A stretch of DNA of 14,239 nucleotides from an uncultured Neomegalonema sp. (GTDB lineage Bacteria; Pseudomonadota; Alphaproteobacteria; Rhodobacterales; Rhodobacteraceae), in assembly GCA_937958345.1 (NCBI GenBank), contig CALGNW010000282.1:1-14239 (forward strand). The letters are read 5' to 3'. The translations under genes were made by a program, and so were the position numbers. This document shows positions 5,526-13,445 of this stretch, in pieces. Position 1 is the first letter of the stretch. Each line of letters begins with the position of its first letter. The notes under the pieces were generated by a model. That model was not told the origin of the DNA, searched no databases, and saw nothing but the letters and a program-made list of their open reading frames with translations.

Positions 5526-5770
5526 CCGCCCTTAAGGCGCGGGAGCAGATAGACTTCGCTGCCCTCGGGGACGGGTTGGTTGTGCGAGTTCTGATAAAGA
5601 ACGCCGTCGATGGAGACGGCGATCCCCTCGGCGGCGGCGGGGGCGATGCCGGGATAGGCGTCGACGATGTTTTTTAGCAACTCGCCGACTGTCCGCGCCT
5701 CTACCTCGACGCTATCCCGACCCTCGGCGTGGGGCTTTAGCGAGCCCCACAGCTTGACGTCATGGGCCAT
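5522..5770 (-). CDS. MoaD/ThiS-family sulfur carrier protein
   Basis: The start is ATG 5768-5770, two bases after the stop of the Mo-subunit gene; the frame is open further upstream but inside that gene. The 82-residue product has the ubiquitin-like pattern (KLWGSLKPHAEG, ARTVGELLKNIVDAYPG, IAVSIDGVLY, VPEGSEVYLLPRLKGG) and ends in the exposed Gly-Gly that MoaD and ThiS need for adenylation and thiocarboxylation. As the last gene of a molybdenum hydroxylase operon it more likely works like MoaD, giving sulfur to the dithiolene of molybdopterin. No MoaE or MoeB partner is encoded here, so it must borrow them from elsewhere if it acts this way. A different sulfur-transfer role specific to this enzyme is also possible. 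Confidence 0.85.
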   Translation of the reverse strand: MAHDVKLWGSLKPHAEGRDSVEVEARTVGELLKNIVDAYPGIAPAAAEGIAVSIDGVLYQNSHNQPVPEGSEVYLLPRLKGG

Positions 5771-5772
5771 GC

Positions 5773-7998
5773 TCAGGCCGTTCTGCCCTTGAGTGCCGCG
5801 AGCACCTTTGGCGGCGACATCGGGATTGATGTCATGCGCTGACCGCACGACCCCTTGATTGCATGCGCGACGGTGGCGAGCGGCGGGACGATCGGTGTCT
5901 CGCCGACGCCCCTGACGCCATAAGGATGGCCGGGATTCGGGATTTCCAAAATCTGGGTGTCAATCATCGGCAGATCCGAGGCGACAGGAATCCGGTAATC
6001 GAGGAAGCCCGCGTTCTGAAGGCGTCCGTCCTCGCCGTAGATGTATTCTTCGTTCAGTGCCCAGCCGATGCCCTGAACCGCGCCGCCCTGAAACTGTCCC
6101 TCGACATAATCGGGGTGGATCGCTTTGCCGGCGTCCTGAATGACGGTGTAGCGGGTGATGGTTGTCCGGCCTGTTTCCTGATCGACCTCTGCATCGCAGA
6201 TATGTGTGCCGAAGCTGACGCCCGCACCGTCGGCGTTGATTTCGGAATGGCCGGAAATCGGGCCGCCTGTGCTGCCTGAATCCGCCGCGATCTCGGCGAG
6301 GGTCAGCGGTGCGAAATTGCCTGCGTTCGCGCCAGCGGGGTGCGCCGCGCCGTCTTTCCATTCGACGGCTTCGACGGGAATGTCCCATGTCTGCGCCGCC
6401 CGTTCGCAGAGGCGCTCGACGGCCTGGTTCGCCGAGTTGATCACCGCGAGGCCCGAAGCGAATGTCGTGCGGCTGCCGTCTGTCACGTCGTTGTACCCGA
6501 GCGATGCGGTATCCGCGACGATGGCGCGGACTTTTTCGTAGGGGATGCCGAGGGCTTCTGCCGCCATCTGGCACATGGCGGCGCGGGAGCCGCCGATATC
6601 CGGTGTGCCGACTGAAAGACCCACGGTTCCGTCCTCGTTGATGTTCAGCGACGAGGAGGTCTGACCGCCGAAGTTGAACCAGAAGCCGCAGGCGACGCCG
6701 CGCCCCTGACCCTCCGGCAAAGGCGCAGACCAGTGCGGATGATCCTTGGCGGCCTGCAACGTCGCCTCAAGCCCGATTTCGCCGTAGGTCGGGCCGTAGG
6801 AGGATTTGGTCCCGGCGCGGGCGCAGTTTTTCAGGCGGAAATCGAGCGGATCAACCTCCAGCTTTTCGCACATTTCGGTCATCGCGCTTTCGATGGCGAA
6901 GGCGGCCATCGGTGCGCTTGGTGCGCGGTATGCGGCCAGCTTGGGACGGTTGGCGAGAATGTCGTGGCCGACGGCTTTGACGTTCGGAATGTCGTAACAC
7001 GCAAAGGCGGCCATCGCGCCCATATTGACCAGCGAGCCGCCCCATGCGCCGCCCTGATAGCGAAGCGTGGCGAGGCCGGCGACGAGGGTTCCGTCTTTCC
7101 TGGCACCGATTTTAACGTCGATAGAGGACGAGGCGGTGGGGCCTGAGGCGAGGAACACGTCCTGCCGGCTCATCACGATTTTGACCGGACGTCCTGCCTT
7201 TTTTGACAGGGCGAGGGCCGTCGGTTCGATGTAAACGCAGGTTTTTCCGCCGAAGCCGCCGCCGATCTCGGACGCGGTGACGCGAAGCTGGCTGGCGCTC
7301 ATGCCCATGATGGCTGCGCAGGTATTGCGGACCATGAAGTGACCCTGCGTGCAGCACCAGATGTCGGCAACGCCGTCGCCGCCCATGTTCGCAACGCAGG
7401 CATGGGGTTCGATATATCCTTGGTGGGTTGCCTCGGTCGTGAAGGTGCGTTCGACAATGACGTCGGCCTCGGCAAAGCCCTTTTCGACGTCGCCGTGGCC
7501 GAATTCGTGCGTATCGACGATGTTCGATTCAATGCCCATTTTAACAAGAGGCGCGCCGGTCGCTGCGGCGGCATCAACGTCGGTCACGTGGGGCAGGGCC
7601 TCGTATTTTACTTTGACGAGGGCGGCGGCCCTGCGTGCGAGCGACTTGCTGGATGCGGCGACTGCGGCAACGGCGTGGCCGTCATAAAGAACTTCGGCAT
7701 CGGCCATGCAATGATCGAGCGTGTCGATCATGCCTGCCTGCTGCGCCGGAAAATCCGCGCGGGTGATGACGGCGTGGACACCGGGCAGAGCCTCGGCGGC
7801 GCTGGTGTCGATGCTGATTATTTTCGCGTGTGCATGCGTGCTGCGGACAATCTCGCCGAAGATCATGCCGGGCAGAGACATATCCGCGCCGTAGCGCGCG
7901 CGGCCCGTAACTTTATCAAGACCATCGGGGCGCACAGGGCGCGTGCCGACCACTTTGAAGTCACGGATTTGGTTCTCATGCTGAGTATCGAGCGGCAT
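5773..7998 (-). CDS. Molybdenum hydroxylase large subunit (xanthine dehydrogenase family, molybdopterin-binding)
   Basis: The 741-residue protein has the N-terminal hammerhead domain (about 10-130, KVTGRARYGADM) followed by the two molybdopterin-binding domains. Visible motifs are EIGGGFGGK ending at K252, AAYRAPSAP around Y357-R358 and GVRGVGE with the catalytic glutamate E700. The active-site loop reads YRAPSAP and not the AYxCSFR of aerobic CO dehydrogenase, so a purine, aldehyde or N-heterocycle hydroxylase is more likely than CoxL; the substrate is not deducible. It should carry Mo-cytosine-dinucleotide cofactor and act in a heterotrimer with the next two proteins upstream. AGGAG lies seven bases before ATG 7998, one base after the 2Fe-2S gene's stop, so the genes are co-translated. 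No XdhC/CoxD-type maturation gene is in view. Confidence 0.95.
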   Translation of the reverse strand: MPLDTQHENQIRDFKVVGTRPVRPDGLDKVTGRARYGADMSLPGMIFGEIVRSTHAHAKIISIDTSAAEALPGVHAVITRADFPAQQAGMIDTLDHCMADAEVLYDGHAVAAVAASSKSLARRAAALVKVKYEALPHVTDVDAAAATGAPLVKMGIESNIVDTHEFGHGDVEKGFAEADVIVERTFTTEATHQGYIEPHACVANMGGDGVADIWCCTQGHFMVRNTCAAIMGMSASQLRVTASEIGGGFGGKTCVYIEPTALALSKKAGRPVKIVMSRQDVFLASGPTASSSIDVKIGARKDGTLVAGLATLRYQGGAWGGSLVNMGAMAAFACYDIPNVKAVGHDILANRPKLAAYRAPSAPMAAFAIESAMTEMCEKLEVDPLDFRLKNCARAGTKSSYGPTYGEIGLEATLQAAKDHPHWSAPLPEGQGRGVACGFWFNFGGQTSSSLNINEDGTVGLSVGTPDIGGSRAAMCQMAAEALGIPYEKVRAIVADTASLGYNDVTDGSRTTFASGLAVINSANQAVERLCERAAQTWDIPVEAVEWKDGAAHPAGANAGNFAPLTLAEIAADSGSTGGPISGHSEINADGAGVSFGTHICDAEVDQETGRTTITRYTVIQDAGKAIHPDYVEGQFQGGAVQGIGWALNEEYIYGEDGRLQNAGFLDYRIPVASDLPMIDTQILEIPNPGHPYGVRGVGETPIVPPLATVAHAIKGSCGQRMTSIPMSPPKVLAALKGRTA

Positions 7999-7999
7999 A

Positions 8000-8476
8000 T
8001 CAGGCTCCTCTCATCTCGGTGGCGGCGTCCATGACGGCGCGGATGATTTTGTCATAACCGGTGCAGCGGCAGAGGTTGCCTGCAAGCCAATAGCGCACCT
8101 CGGTCTCCGTCGGATCGGGATTTTCTTTCAGCAGCGCCTCGGCAGCGACGAGAATACCCGGCGTGCAGATTCCGCATTGCAGGGCGGCGTGTTCGAGGAA
8201 CTTTTTTTGCAGCGTGTGCAGTTGTTCGCCCTTGGCCATGCCTTCGATTGTTCCGATTTCGCGGCCTTGCGCCTCTGCGCCGAGGACGAGGCACGAGCAG
8301 ACGAGACGACCATCGACAGTGACGGAACACGCGCCGCAATCGCCGGAGCCGCACCCTTCTTTAGTGCCGGTCAGGCCGAGGCGGTCGCGCAGGACGTCCA
8401 TCAGGCTTTCATCAGGCTCGCACAGAAATTCGACGGGATCGCCGTTGACGGTGGTGGATACCTGTAGCTGGCTCAT
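8000..8476 (-). CDS. 2Fe-2S small subunit of the molybdenum hydroxylase (CoxS type)
   Basis: The 158-residue protein has both clusters of this family. The plant-ferredoxin-type N-terminal cluster is at C42-x4-C47-x2-C50-x11-C62 (KEGCGSGDCGACSVTVDG). The C-terminal four-helix cluster is at C101-x2-C104-x31-C136-x-C138 (LQCGICTPG, NLCRCTGYD). It passes electrons from the Mo site to the FAD subunit. Its ATG overlaps the stop of the FAD-subunit gene by four bases (ATGA, 8473-8476) and its stop lies one base before the Mo-subunit gene, so the three are tightly coupled. Length and cluster spacing are normal. Confidence 0.97.
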   Translation of the reverse strand: MSQLQVSTTVNGDPVEFLCEPDESLMDVLRDRLGLTGTKEGCGSGDCGACSVTVDGRLVCSCLVLGAEAQGREIGTIEGMAKGEQLHTLQKKFLEHAALQCGICTPGILVAAEALLKENPDPTETEVRYWLAGNLCRCTGYDKIIRAVMDAATEMRGA

Positions 8477-9336
8477 GCGGCATCTCCTGCGCGGTCATAG
8501 GCTATTTTTGCGGCGCGTCTGGCGAGCACGCCTGCGACATCGGTGCGGAATTCGATTGTACCGCGCTTGTCGTTGATCGGTTTACAGGCGGCGGAACATG
8601 CGGCGGCGAGGGCGTCGAGCGCAGCGTCATCGAGTCTGGTTCCGATGATCGCCTTTGCCGCGTCCGCCACCACCTGAACGGTAATGGCGACGGCCCCGAG
8701 GGCGACCTTTGCTTCTGCAATCGTGTCATCCGCCGCGCGGGTGATTGAAATACCGCAGCCGACGACGGCAATATCCATCTCGGTGCGCGGAATGAAGCGC
8801 AGGTAGGCGTCGCTGGCACGGGCAGGGCGCGCGGGCAGGAAGATGGAATCGACCACCTCGCCCTTTTTCAGCGCGTTTTTCTGAACGCCCGAGGGGACGT
8901 CTTCGCAGGCGACATCGCGCGCGCCGTCCGGCCCGACAATCCGAACCATCGCACCGGCGGCAACCATCGCCGGAACGGTATCTGCCGCCGGAGACGAGGT
9001 GCAGAGGTTTCCGGCAAGGCTGGCGCGGCCCATAACCTGAGTTGAGCCGACGAGGTAAGCCGCCTCGCAGATGCCGGGCCATGCGGCGGTCAGGGCGTCA
9101 TGTTCCAGCATTTCAGCCGCCGGGACCGCGCCGCCGATCCGAAAGCCGCCATCCTCTTGCGTGATCGCGGTCATGCTGGGGATGCGTTTCAGGTCGACGA
9201 TCAGGTCGGGTGCAACGCGCCCCGATTTCAACTGAACGAGCAAATCGGTTCCACCCGCAAGGGCGCGGGCCTCGCCCGGTTCGCCTGCCATCAGGCTGAC
9301 GGCGGCTTCGACCGTTTCGGGGGCTTCAAATCGCAT
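8473..9336 (-). CDS. FAD-binding medium subunit of the molybdenum hydroxylase (CoxM type)
   Basis: The 287-residue protein starts like other CoxM-type subunits (MRFEAPETVEAAVSLM) from ATG 9334-9336; a GTG three codons upstream (9345) is an alternative. The FAD pyrophosphate loops are ALAGGTDLLVQLKSG (about 26-40) and GRASLAGNLCTSSPAADT (about 110-130), followed by the C-terminal CO-dehydrogenase flavoprotein domain (from about 180). It takes electrons from the 2Fe-2S subunit to an outside acceptor, not identified here. It is the first gene of the operon, and the gene order FAD, Fe-S, Mo is a common one. Its promoter should be in 9337-9468, shared with the divergent isomerase gene. Confidence 0.95.
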   Translation of the reverse strand: MRFEAPETVEAAVSLMAGEPGEARALAGGTDLLVQLKSGRVAPDLIVDLKRIPSMTAITQEDGGFRIGGAVPAAEMLEHDALTAAWPGICEAAYLVGSTQVMGRASLAGNLCTSSPAADTVPAMVAAGAMVRIVGPDGARDVACEDVPSGVQKNALKKGEVVDSIFLPARPARASDAYLRFIPRTEMDIAVVGCGISITRAADDTIAEAKVALGAVAITVQVVADAAKAIIGTRLDDAALDALAAACSAACKPINDKRGTIEFRTDVAGVLARRAAKIAYDRAGDAA

Positions 9337-9427
9337 GGGCAGCACTCATATTTTCTGTTGCTTCATTCAGGGTAACGATGCGTCATAGTCGCGGCGTGCG
9401 GTCAATCCGGCCAGCGGTAGAAGTAGA

Positions 9428-9438
9428 CCGGATATGCC
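9428..9438 (+). promoter_or_regulatory. CCGGATATGCC motif, copy 1 (upstream of the isomerase gene)
   Basis: This 11-mer recurs exactly at 10625-10635 and 13446-13456 (both reading on the minus strand). Here 30 bases separate it from the ATG at 9469, exactly as at tpiA. ATCCGG at 9405-9410 forms an inverted partner to its CCGGAT part. It could be a -10-type promoter core or a regulator site; the divergent hydroxylase operon begins 92 bases to the left. Confidence 0.5.
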
Positions 9439-9468
9439 TATTTTACCAGAGAGACTGCGGAAAGTGCC

Positions 9469-10074
9469 ATGATTGAATATTTCTATTCCGCCCATTCGGC
9501 GTTTGCCTATCTCGGATCGGCGGCCTTGTCTGAAATCGCGCAGCAGGCGGGTGTCGGGATTGTTCATAAACCCATGGATCTGCGCCGGGTGGTGGCAGAG
9601 GCAAAAGGGCCGGATTTCAAAGGGTATGGCGCGGCCCATAACGCCTATTTCTTCGGGACCGAGATTGACCGCTGGGCCGCGTACCGGCGCGCGCCGGTGA
9701 CGGGTCATATGCCGACCCATCATGCGAACGATATTCAGTTGCCGAATTGCCTGTTGATCGCCGCGATGTCCGAGGGACAGGACATCGGGGCGCTGGCCCA
9801 TGTGCTTTTGCAGGCGCATTGGCGCGATGATGCCGACCTTGCCGACGCGCCGACGCTGATCGCCTTGGCAGACAGCGCGGGGTTTGACGGCGCGGCCCTG
9901 ATCGCAGCGGCGCGCACGCCCGAAGCGGAAGCGGTTTATGCGCGCAATACCGAAGAGGCGATTGCGCGGTCGGTCTTCGGATCACCGACGTATTTTGTCG
10001 ACGGTGAGATGTTTTACGGACAGGACCGGCTGGATTTCGTTCAGGATGCCGTTAAGCGTCGCGCGCTGCGATAA
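9469..10074 (+). CDS. 2-hydroxychromene-2-carboxylate isomerase / DsbA-fold (GST-kappa-like) protein
   Basis: The 201-residue protein begins with the thioredoxin-like first strand and active-site region IEYFYSAHSAFAYLGS. S10 aligns with the catalytic serine of HCCA isomerases, although the usual SPY is SAF here. It continues with a central helical insert containing the conserved LPNCLLIAAM-type helix, and closes with SVFGSPTYFVDGEMFYGQDRLDFV, the characteristic cis-proline and WGxD/YGQDR segment. Members isomerise naphthalene-pathway intermediates with glutathione, but many homologues in non-degraders have unknown substrates. No aromatic catabolic genes surround it, so a specific pathway is not claimed. 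It overlaps gntK convergently by 23 bases (10052-10074). Confidence 0.88.
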   Translation: MIEYFYSAHSAFAYLGSAALSEIAQQAGVGIVHKPMDLRRVVAEAKGPDFKGYGAAHNAYFFGTEIDRWAAYRRAPVTGHMPTHHANDIQLPNCLLIAAMSEGQDIGALAHVLLQAHWRDDADLADAPTLIALADSAGFDGAALIAAARTPEAEAVYARNTEEAIARSVFGSPTYFVDGEMFYGQDRLDFVQDAVKRRALR

Positions 10075-10585
10075 CCCCGATGGCTTCGGCGCAAATGGCC
10101 TGCAAGGACTGATCTATGCTGATGCGCGCTGCCGTTTCGTCAGCGGAGACAGGTTCCAGCGTTGCAATCTGGCTGTCGAGCAGGGCGGTGGGCATGTAGT
10201 GATTTTCCCGTGCCGCCATGCGTCCGGCGATCAGATCACGCGATCCGTCGAGATGGATAAAGAGAACAGCCTCGCCCGCCGCGTTTGTCAGAGCGTCGCG
10301 GTAACTGCGCTTTAGAGCCGAGCAGGCCGCGAAAACCCGTCCGTTTTCGGCTGCACCGGTTGAGAGCGCGCCGCCCAGAATATCGAGCCACGGCCACCTG
10401 TCGTCATCGGTCAGCGGATGCCCTGCGCGCATTTTTTCGACATTGGCAACGGGGTGAAAGTCGTCTCCGTCCAGAAAAGGGACGGCATAGTGGTCGCCCA
10501 ATGCAGCACCAACGCTGGACTTTCCGCAGCCTGAAACACCCATGATGACAATAATTCGTGCGCTGTTGCGAGAGTCGGATGGCAA
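10052..10585 (-). CDS. gntK: Gluconokinase
   Basis: The open frame continues far upstream through the antisense of gnd, but the kinase starts near TTG 10583-10585, which has AAGAGG nine bases upstream and gives 177 residues, the usual size. The next in-frame ATG (10543) would cut off the first beta strand (RIIVIM). Motifs are the P-loop GVSGCGKSS (16-24), DGDDFHP (39-45), LTDDDRWPWL (58-67), ACSALKRSYRD (87-97) and HYMPTALLDSQIATLE (129-144). It phosphorylates D-gluconate to 6-phosphogluconate, the substrate of the divergent gnd, 78 bases away. Gluconate kinases of this kind feed the pentose phosphate and Entner-Doudoroff routes. No gluconate transporter is in view. Confidence 0.93.
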   Translation of the reverse strand: MPSDSRNSARIIVIMGVSGCGKSSVGAALGDHYAVPFLDGDDFHPVANVEKMRAGHPLTDDDRWPWLDILGGALSTGAAENGRVFAACSALKRSYRDALTNAAGEAVLFIHLDGSRDLIAGRMAARENHYMPTALLDSQIATLEPVSADETAARISIDQSLQAICAEAIGVIAARDA

Positions 10586-10624
10586 GACGGTGTTCCTCTT
10601 GTATGTGTTGCGTGAAACGTGTCT

Positions 10625-10635
10625 GGCATATCCGG
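10625..10635 (-). promoter_or_regulatory. CCGGATATGCC motif, copy 2 (between gntK and gnd)
   Basis: Read on the minus strand, toward gntK, this is the same 11-mer as at 9428 and 13456; with one flanking base on each side it matches the tpiA copy over 13 bases. It is 39 bases from the gntK TTG and 28 bases from the gnd GTG, in the middle of the only non-coding sequence between the two genes, so it could control either or both. Confidence 0.5.
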
Positions 10636-10663
10636 CACAGAAAAAGCGAGAGGGCAAACAGCA

Positions 10664-12082
10664 GTGGGACAGGCGGATATTGCGATTATCGGCGTTGGTG
10701 TAATGGGGTCGAACCTCGCGCTGAATATGGCCGAGCAAGGGACGACCGTTGCGCTGTATGATCTGGATGCCGAAAAGGTGCAGAGCTTTGCGCGGGATAA
10801 CTTTGCCGGAAAGCTGATCGCATGCCGTGATCTGACCGAACTGGTCGCCGCCGTCCGCACCCCCCGTCCGCTGATCATGCTCGCCCCTGCCGGGGAAACC
10901 GTTGACGCGCTGATCGGGGCGCTGAACCCGCTGATCGATGCCGGTGATATTCTGATTGATGCCGGAAATTCCGCCTTTCGCGATACCCAGCGCCGCGCAC
11001 AAGAGAGCGAGGCACGCGGCAATGCCTTTCTGGGAATCGGCGTTTCGGGCGGGGCCGAGGGCGCACGGCGCGGCCCTGCGATGATGGCGGGCGGATCGCG
11101 CGGTGTGTGGGAGCGTGTCGCGCCGGTCTTCGAGAAGGTCGCGGCGAAGCATGACGGGCATCCCTGTGCCGCGTGGCTGGGGCCGGACGGCGCGGGCCAC
11201 TTTGTCAAATCCGCGCATAACGGCATAGAATACGCTCTGATGCAGATGATCGCGGAATGTTATGGTATTCTGCGCGATGGTTTCGGGATGAGCGCCCCCG
11301 AAATCGGGGATGTGTTTACCGAATGGAACAAGGGCGCGCTCGACTGTTATCTGGTTGACATTACGGCGGCTGCGCTGAAGGCAACCGACAAGGAAAGCGG
11401 CCATCCGCTGGTCGATGTCATTCTTGATCGGGCGGGGCAGAAGGGAACGGGGCTGTGGACCGCTGTCGAAGCGCAGCGGCTCGGTGTTCCGGCAACAACG
11501 GTTGAGGGAGCCCTGATCGGGCGCAGTTGGTCGGCGCGGCGGGACGAGCGGCTGACGCTGGAACGGCACTACGGCCCCGCGCCGAGGCGGATTGCGGACG
11601 CGGGCCTCGACCCGAAATCCATGCTGCGCGAGGCGTTGATCGCGGGGAAGATTATCGCTTATTCTCAGGGCTTTGCGCTGATTGATGCGGCCTCGCGCGC
11701 CCACGACTGGGGCGTAAATCTGGCCGATGTTGCGAAAGTCTGGCGTGCCGGTTGTATTATTCGCTCGCGGTTGCTGGGCGAAATGGCGACGGCGCTGGAG
11801 ATGGAGCGGGTCACGACCGGGTCCGGGGTTCCGCTGTTGCTGCGCGAACCTTTCATCGGGATGATGAAGGCTGCCGACCCCGCATTTCGCGGAACCGTGG
11901 CGACGGCGGCTGTTTACGGTCTGCCCGCGCCCGCGCTGTCATCGGCGCTGAACTGGTTTGATCTGGCGCGGACGGGGCAATCGACGGCCAATCTGATTCA
12001 GGCGCAGCGTGATTATTTCGGATCGCACGGGTTCGAGCGGACGGATCGGGACGGCGGCGGGTATCACGGAGCGTGGCGTTGA
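10664..12082 (+). CDS. gnd: 6-phosphogluconate dehydrogenase, decarboxylating
   Basis: The start chosen is GTG 10664 with GAGGG nine bases upstream, giving 472 residues, close to the 468 of E. coli Gnd; the frame is open to 10619. It has the NADP-binding GVGVMGSN (10-17), GVSGGAEGARRGPAMM (126-141, with Ala where E. coli has the first Glu), and the catalytic GAGHFVKSAHNGIEY with K182, H185, N186, E189 and Y190. Then come LDRAGQKGTGLWT and the C-terminal tail RDYFGSHGFERTDRDGGGYHGAW. It oxidises 6-phosphogluconate to ribulose 5-phosphate and CO2, making NADPH, as a dimer in the cytoplasm. It is divergent from gntK, which makes its substrate, and its last bases overlap the LysE-family gene. Confidence 0.97.
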   Translation: MGQADIAIIGVGVMGSNLALNMAEQGTTVALYDLDAEKVQSFARDNFAGKLIACRDLTELVAAVRTPRPLIMLAPAGETVDALIGALNPLIDAGDILIDAGNSAFRDTQRRAQESEARGNAFLGIGVSGGAEGARRGPAMMAGGSRGVWERVAPVFEKVAAKHDGHPCAAWLGPDGAGHFVKSAHNGIEYALMQMIAECYGILRDGFGMSAPEIGDVFTEWNKGALDCYLVDITAAALKATDKESGHPLVDVILDRAGQKGTGLWTAVEAQRLGVPATTVEGALIGRSWSARRDERLTLERHYGPAPRRIADAGLDPKSMLREALIAGKIIAYSQGFALIDAASRAHDWGVNLADVAKVWRAGCIIRSRLLGEMATALEMERVTTGSGVPLLLREPFIGMMKAADPAFRGTVATAAVYGLPAPALSSALNWFDLARTGQSTANLIQAQRDYFGSHGFERTDRDGGGYHGAWR

Positions 12083-12675
12083 GCGCGTTTGCCGCAGCGT
12101 TTTTCTTTCTGATCCTGTCACCGGGACCGGGGGTTTTATCGACCGCAGGCGTCGGGGCCGCATTCGGATACCGGCCCGGCGCGCGCTATGTCTTCGGGCT
12201 GTTTCTGGGGACAAATCTGGTGTGTCTGGCGGTGATTACCGGGGTCGCGACCGTGGTTCTCGCCTCGCCGGTGATCCGCACGGTCCTGCTGATCCTGTCT
12301 GCGATGTATCTGCTGTACCTCGCGTCCAAAGTGGCGTTTTCCGGCAGCAGGATTGCGTTTATCAAAGCCGACCGCGCCCCCGGTATCAAAGACGCGCTGT
12401 TGTTGCAGGCGCTGAACCCCAAGGCCTATGTCGTGAATACGACGATGATCGCGGGATTTCCGCTGGGGTTTCAGAGCTATGCGTCTGAAATTGTCGTCAA
12501 GCTGCTGATTATGAATGCGATTTGGGTTCCGCTTCACTTTTTGTGGTTGTGGTTCGGAGTCGCGTTGCGGCGGCTCGACCTTGCGCCGCAGACTCAGCGC
12601 AGGATCAACTATGCCATGGCCGCCGCCATGGTGATCGTGGTGGTGATGGCGCTGTGGTCGCTGCGCGGCGGTTAG
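12073..12675 (+). CDS. LysE/RhtB-family amino-acid exporter
   Basis: The 200-residue membrane protein has the family's N-terminal LILSPGPGVLSTAGVGAAFG (normally PGP in the first loop) and about six hydrophobic segments, at roughly 3-17, 35-60, 65-85, 117-135, 140-165 and 178-196. The central motif LLLQALNPKAYVVNTTMIAGF is also typical. Members export amino acids such as lysine, homoserine or threonine; the substrate is not predictable. The start may be GTG 12073 or TTG 12079, the latter overlapping the gnd stop in a TTGA unit; either way it is co-transcribed with gnd, though no functional link is evident. It meets tpiA tail to tail with a four-base overlap (12672-12675). Confidence 0.88.
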   Translation: MALSAFAAAFFFLILSPGPGVLSTAGVGAAFGYRPGARYVFGLFLGTNLVCLAVITGVATVVLASPVIRTVLLILSAMYLLYLASKVAFSGSRIAFIKADRAPGIKDALLLQALNPKAYVVNTTMIAGFPLGFQSYASEIVVKLLIMNAIWVPLHFLWLWFGVALRRLDLAPQTQRRINYAMAAAMVIVVVMALWSLRGG

Positions 12676-13415
12676 GCCGCGCTGACGATGCCGAGGAAAT
12701 CGGCTGCCTTGAGGCTCGCGCCGCCGATCAGGCCGCCGTCGACGTCCGGTATGGCGAAAATCTCTGCCGCGTTGCCCGGTTTGACCGAGCCGCCATAGAG
12801 GATACGGATGCCGTTGCCTTCGACCGCAAGGTCGGCGCTGAGCGCAGCGCGCAGGGCGGCGTGCATCGACGCGATTTGATCGGTCGTCGGCGTGCGGCCC
12901 GTGCCGATGGCCCATACAGGCTCGTACGCAACGACGGTGTTTGCGGCGGTCGCACCGGCGGGGAGTGAGGCGCGCATCTGAGCGGTGACGAGCGCCTCGG
13001 CATTGCCCGCGTCGCGCTCGGCCTCGGTCTCGCCGATACAGACGATGGCGGTCAGGCCGTTGGCGAGGGCGGCTTCGGCCTTTGACTTAACCAACGCGCT
13101 TTGTTCGCCGTGGTCGGTGCGGCGTTCGGAGTGCCCGACGATGACAGCGGTTGCGCCGACGTCTTTGATCAGCGCCGCCGAGACATCGCCCGTATGCGCG
13201 CCGCTATCTGCGGTGTGGCAGTCCTGCGCGCCGATTTGGATATGAGACGCGCCCGCGCTGCCGACAAAACGGCCCAGCAGAGGGAAGGGCGGGCAGACGA
13301 TGACGTCGCAGTTCGACGGGTTGGCGTCGCACATCTCGACCAGCTCGGCCATTGACGCGGTCAGGCCGTTCATTTTCCAGTTTCCGGCGACGAGTTTGCG
13401 GCGTGTATCAGTCAT
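12672..13415 (-). CDS. tpiA: Triosephosphate isomerase
   Basis: The 247-residue protein shows all catalytic landmarks of the TIM barrel: AGNWKMNG with N12 and K14, IVGHSERR with the catalytic H95, and AYEPVWAIGTG with the general base E165 and the mobile loop that follows. Phosphate-binding LYGGSVKPGNA (206-215) and GLIGGASL (228-235) complete the site. It interconverts dihydroxyacetone phosphate and glyceraldehyde 3-phosphate. GAGGA lies eight bases before ATG 13413-13415. The segment GAHTGDVS has His and Asp where Phe/Tyr and Glu are usual, a mild variation. The 75-base gap to sufA carries a candidate promoter (13475-13483) and copy 3 of the CCGGATATGCC motif. Confidence 0.98.
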   Translation of the reverse strand: MTDTRRKLVAGNWKMNGLTASMAELVEMCDANPSNCDVIVCPPFPLLGRFVGSAGASHIQIGAQDCHTADSGAHTGDVSAALIKDVGATAVIVGHSERRTDHGEQSALVKSKAEAALANGLTAIVCIGETEAERDAGNAEALVTAQMRASLPAGATAANTVVAYEPVWAIGTGRTPTTDQIASMHAALRAALSADLAVEGNGIRILYGGSVKPGNAAEIFAIPDVDGGLIGGASLKAADFLGIVSAA

Positions 13416-13445
13416 TGGTGATCGTCCTCAGCCAGCCGTGGATTT

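Noticed and set aside
7339..8034. 231-residue plus-strand open frame opposite the Mo-subunit gene
   Set aside because: Antisense of a well-supported molybdenum hydroxylase subunit in a G+C-rich region, where long spurious frames are common.
5773..9336. Aerobic CO dehydrogenase (coxMSL)
   Set aside because: The large subunit lacks the AYxCSFR active-site loop and reads YRAPSAP instead; gene order alone does not make it a CO dehydrogenase.
10586..11704. Upstream extension of the gntK frame to a 550-residue open frame
   Set aside because: It is the antisense of gnd, has Arg/Pro/Gln-rich non-protein-like composition, and no homologous motif before the P-loop; the gluconokinase is complete from 10585.
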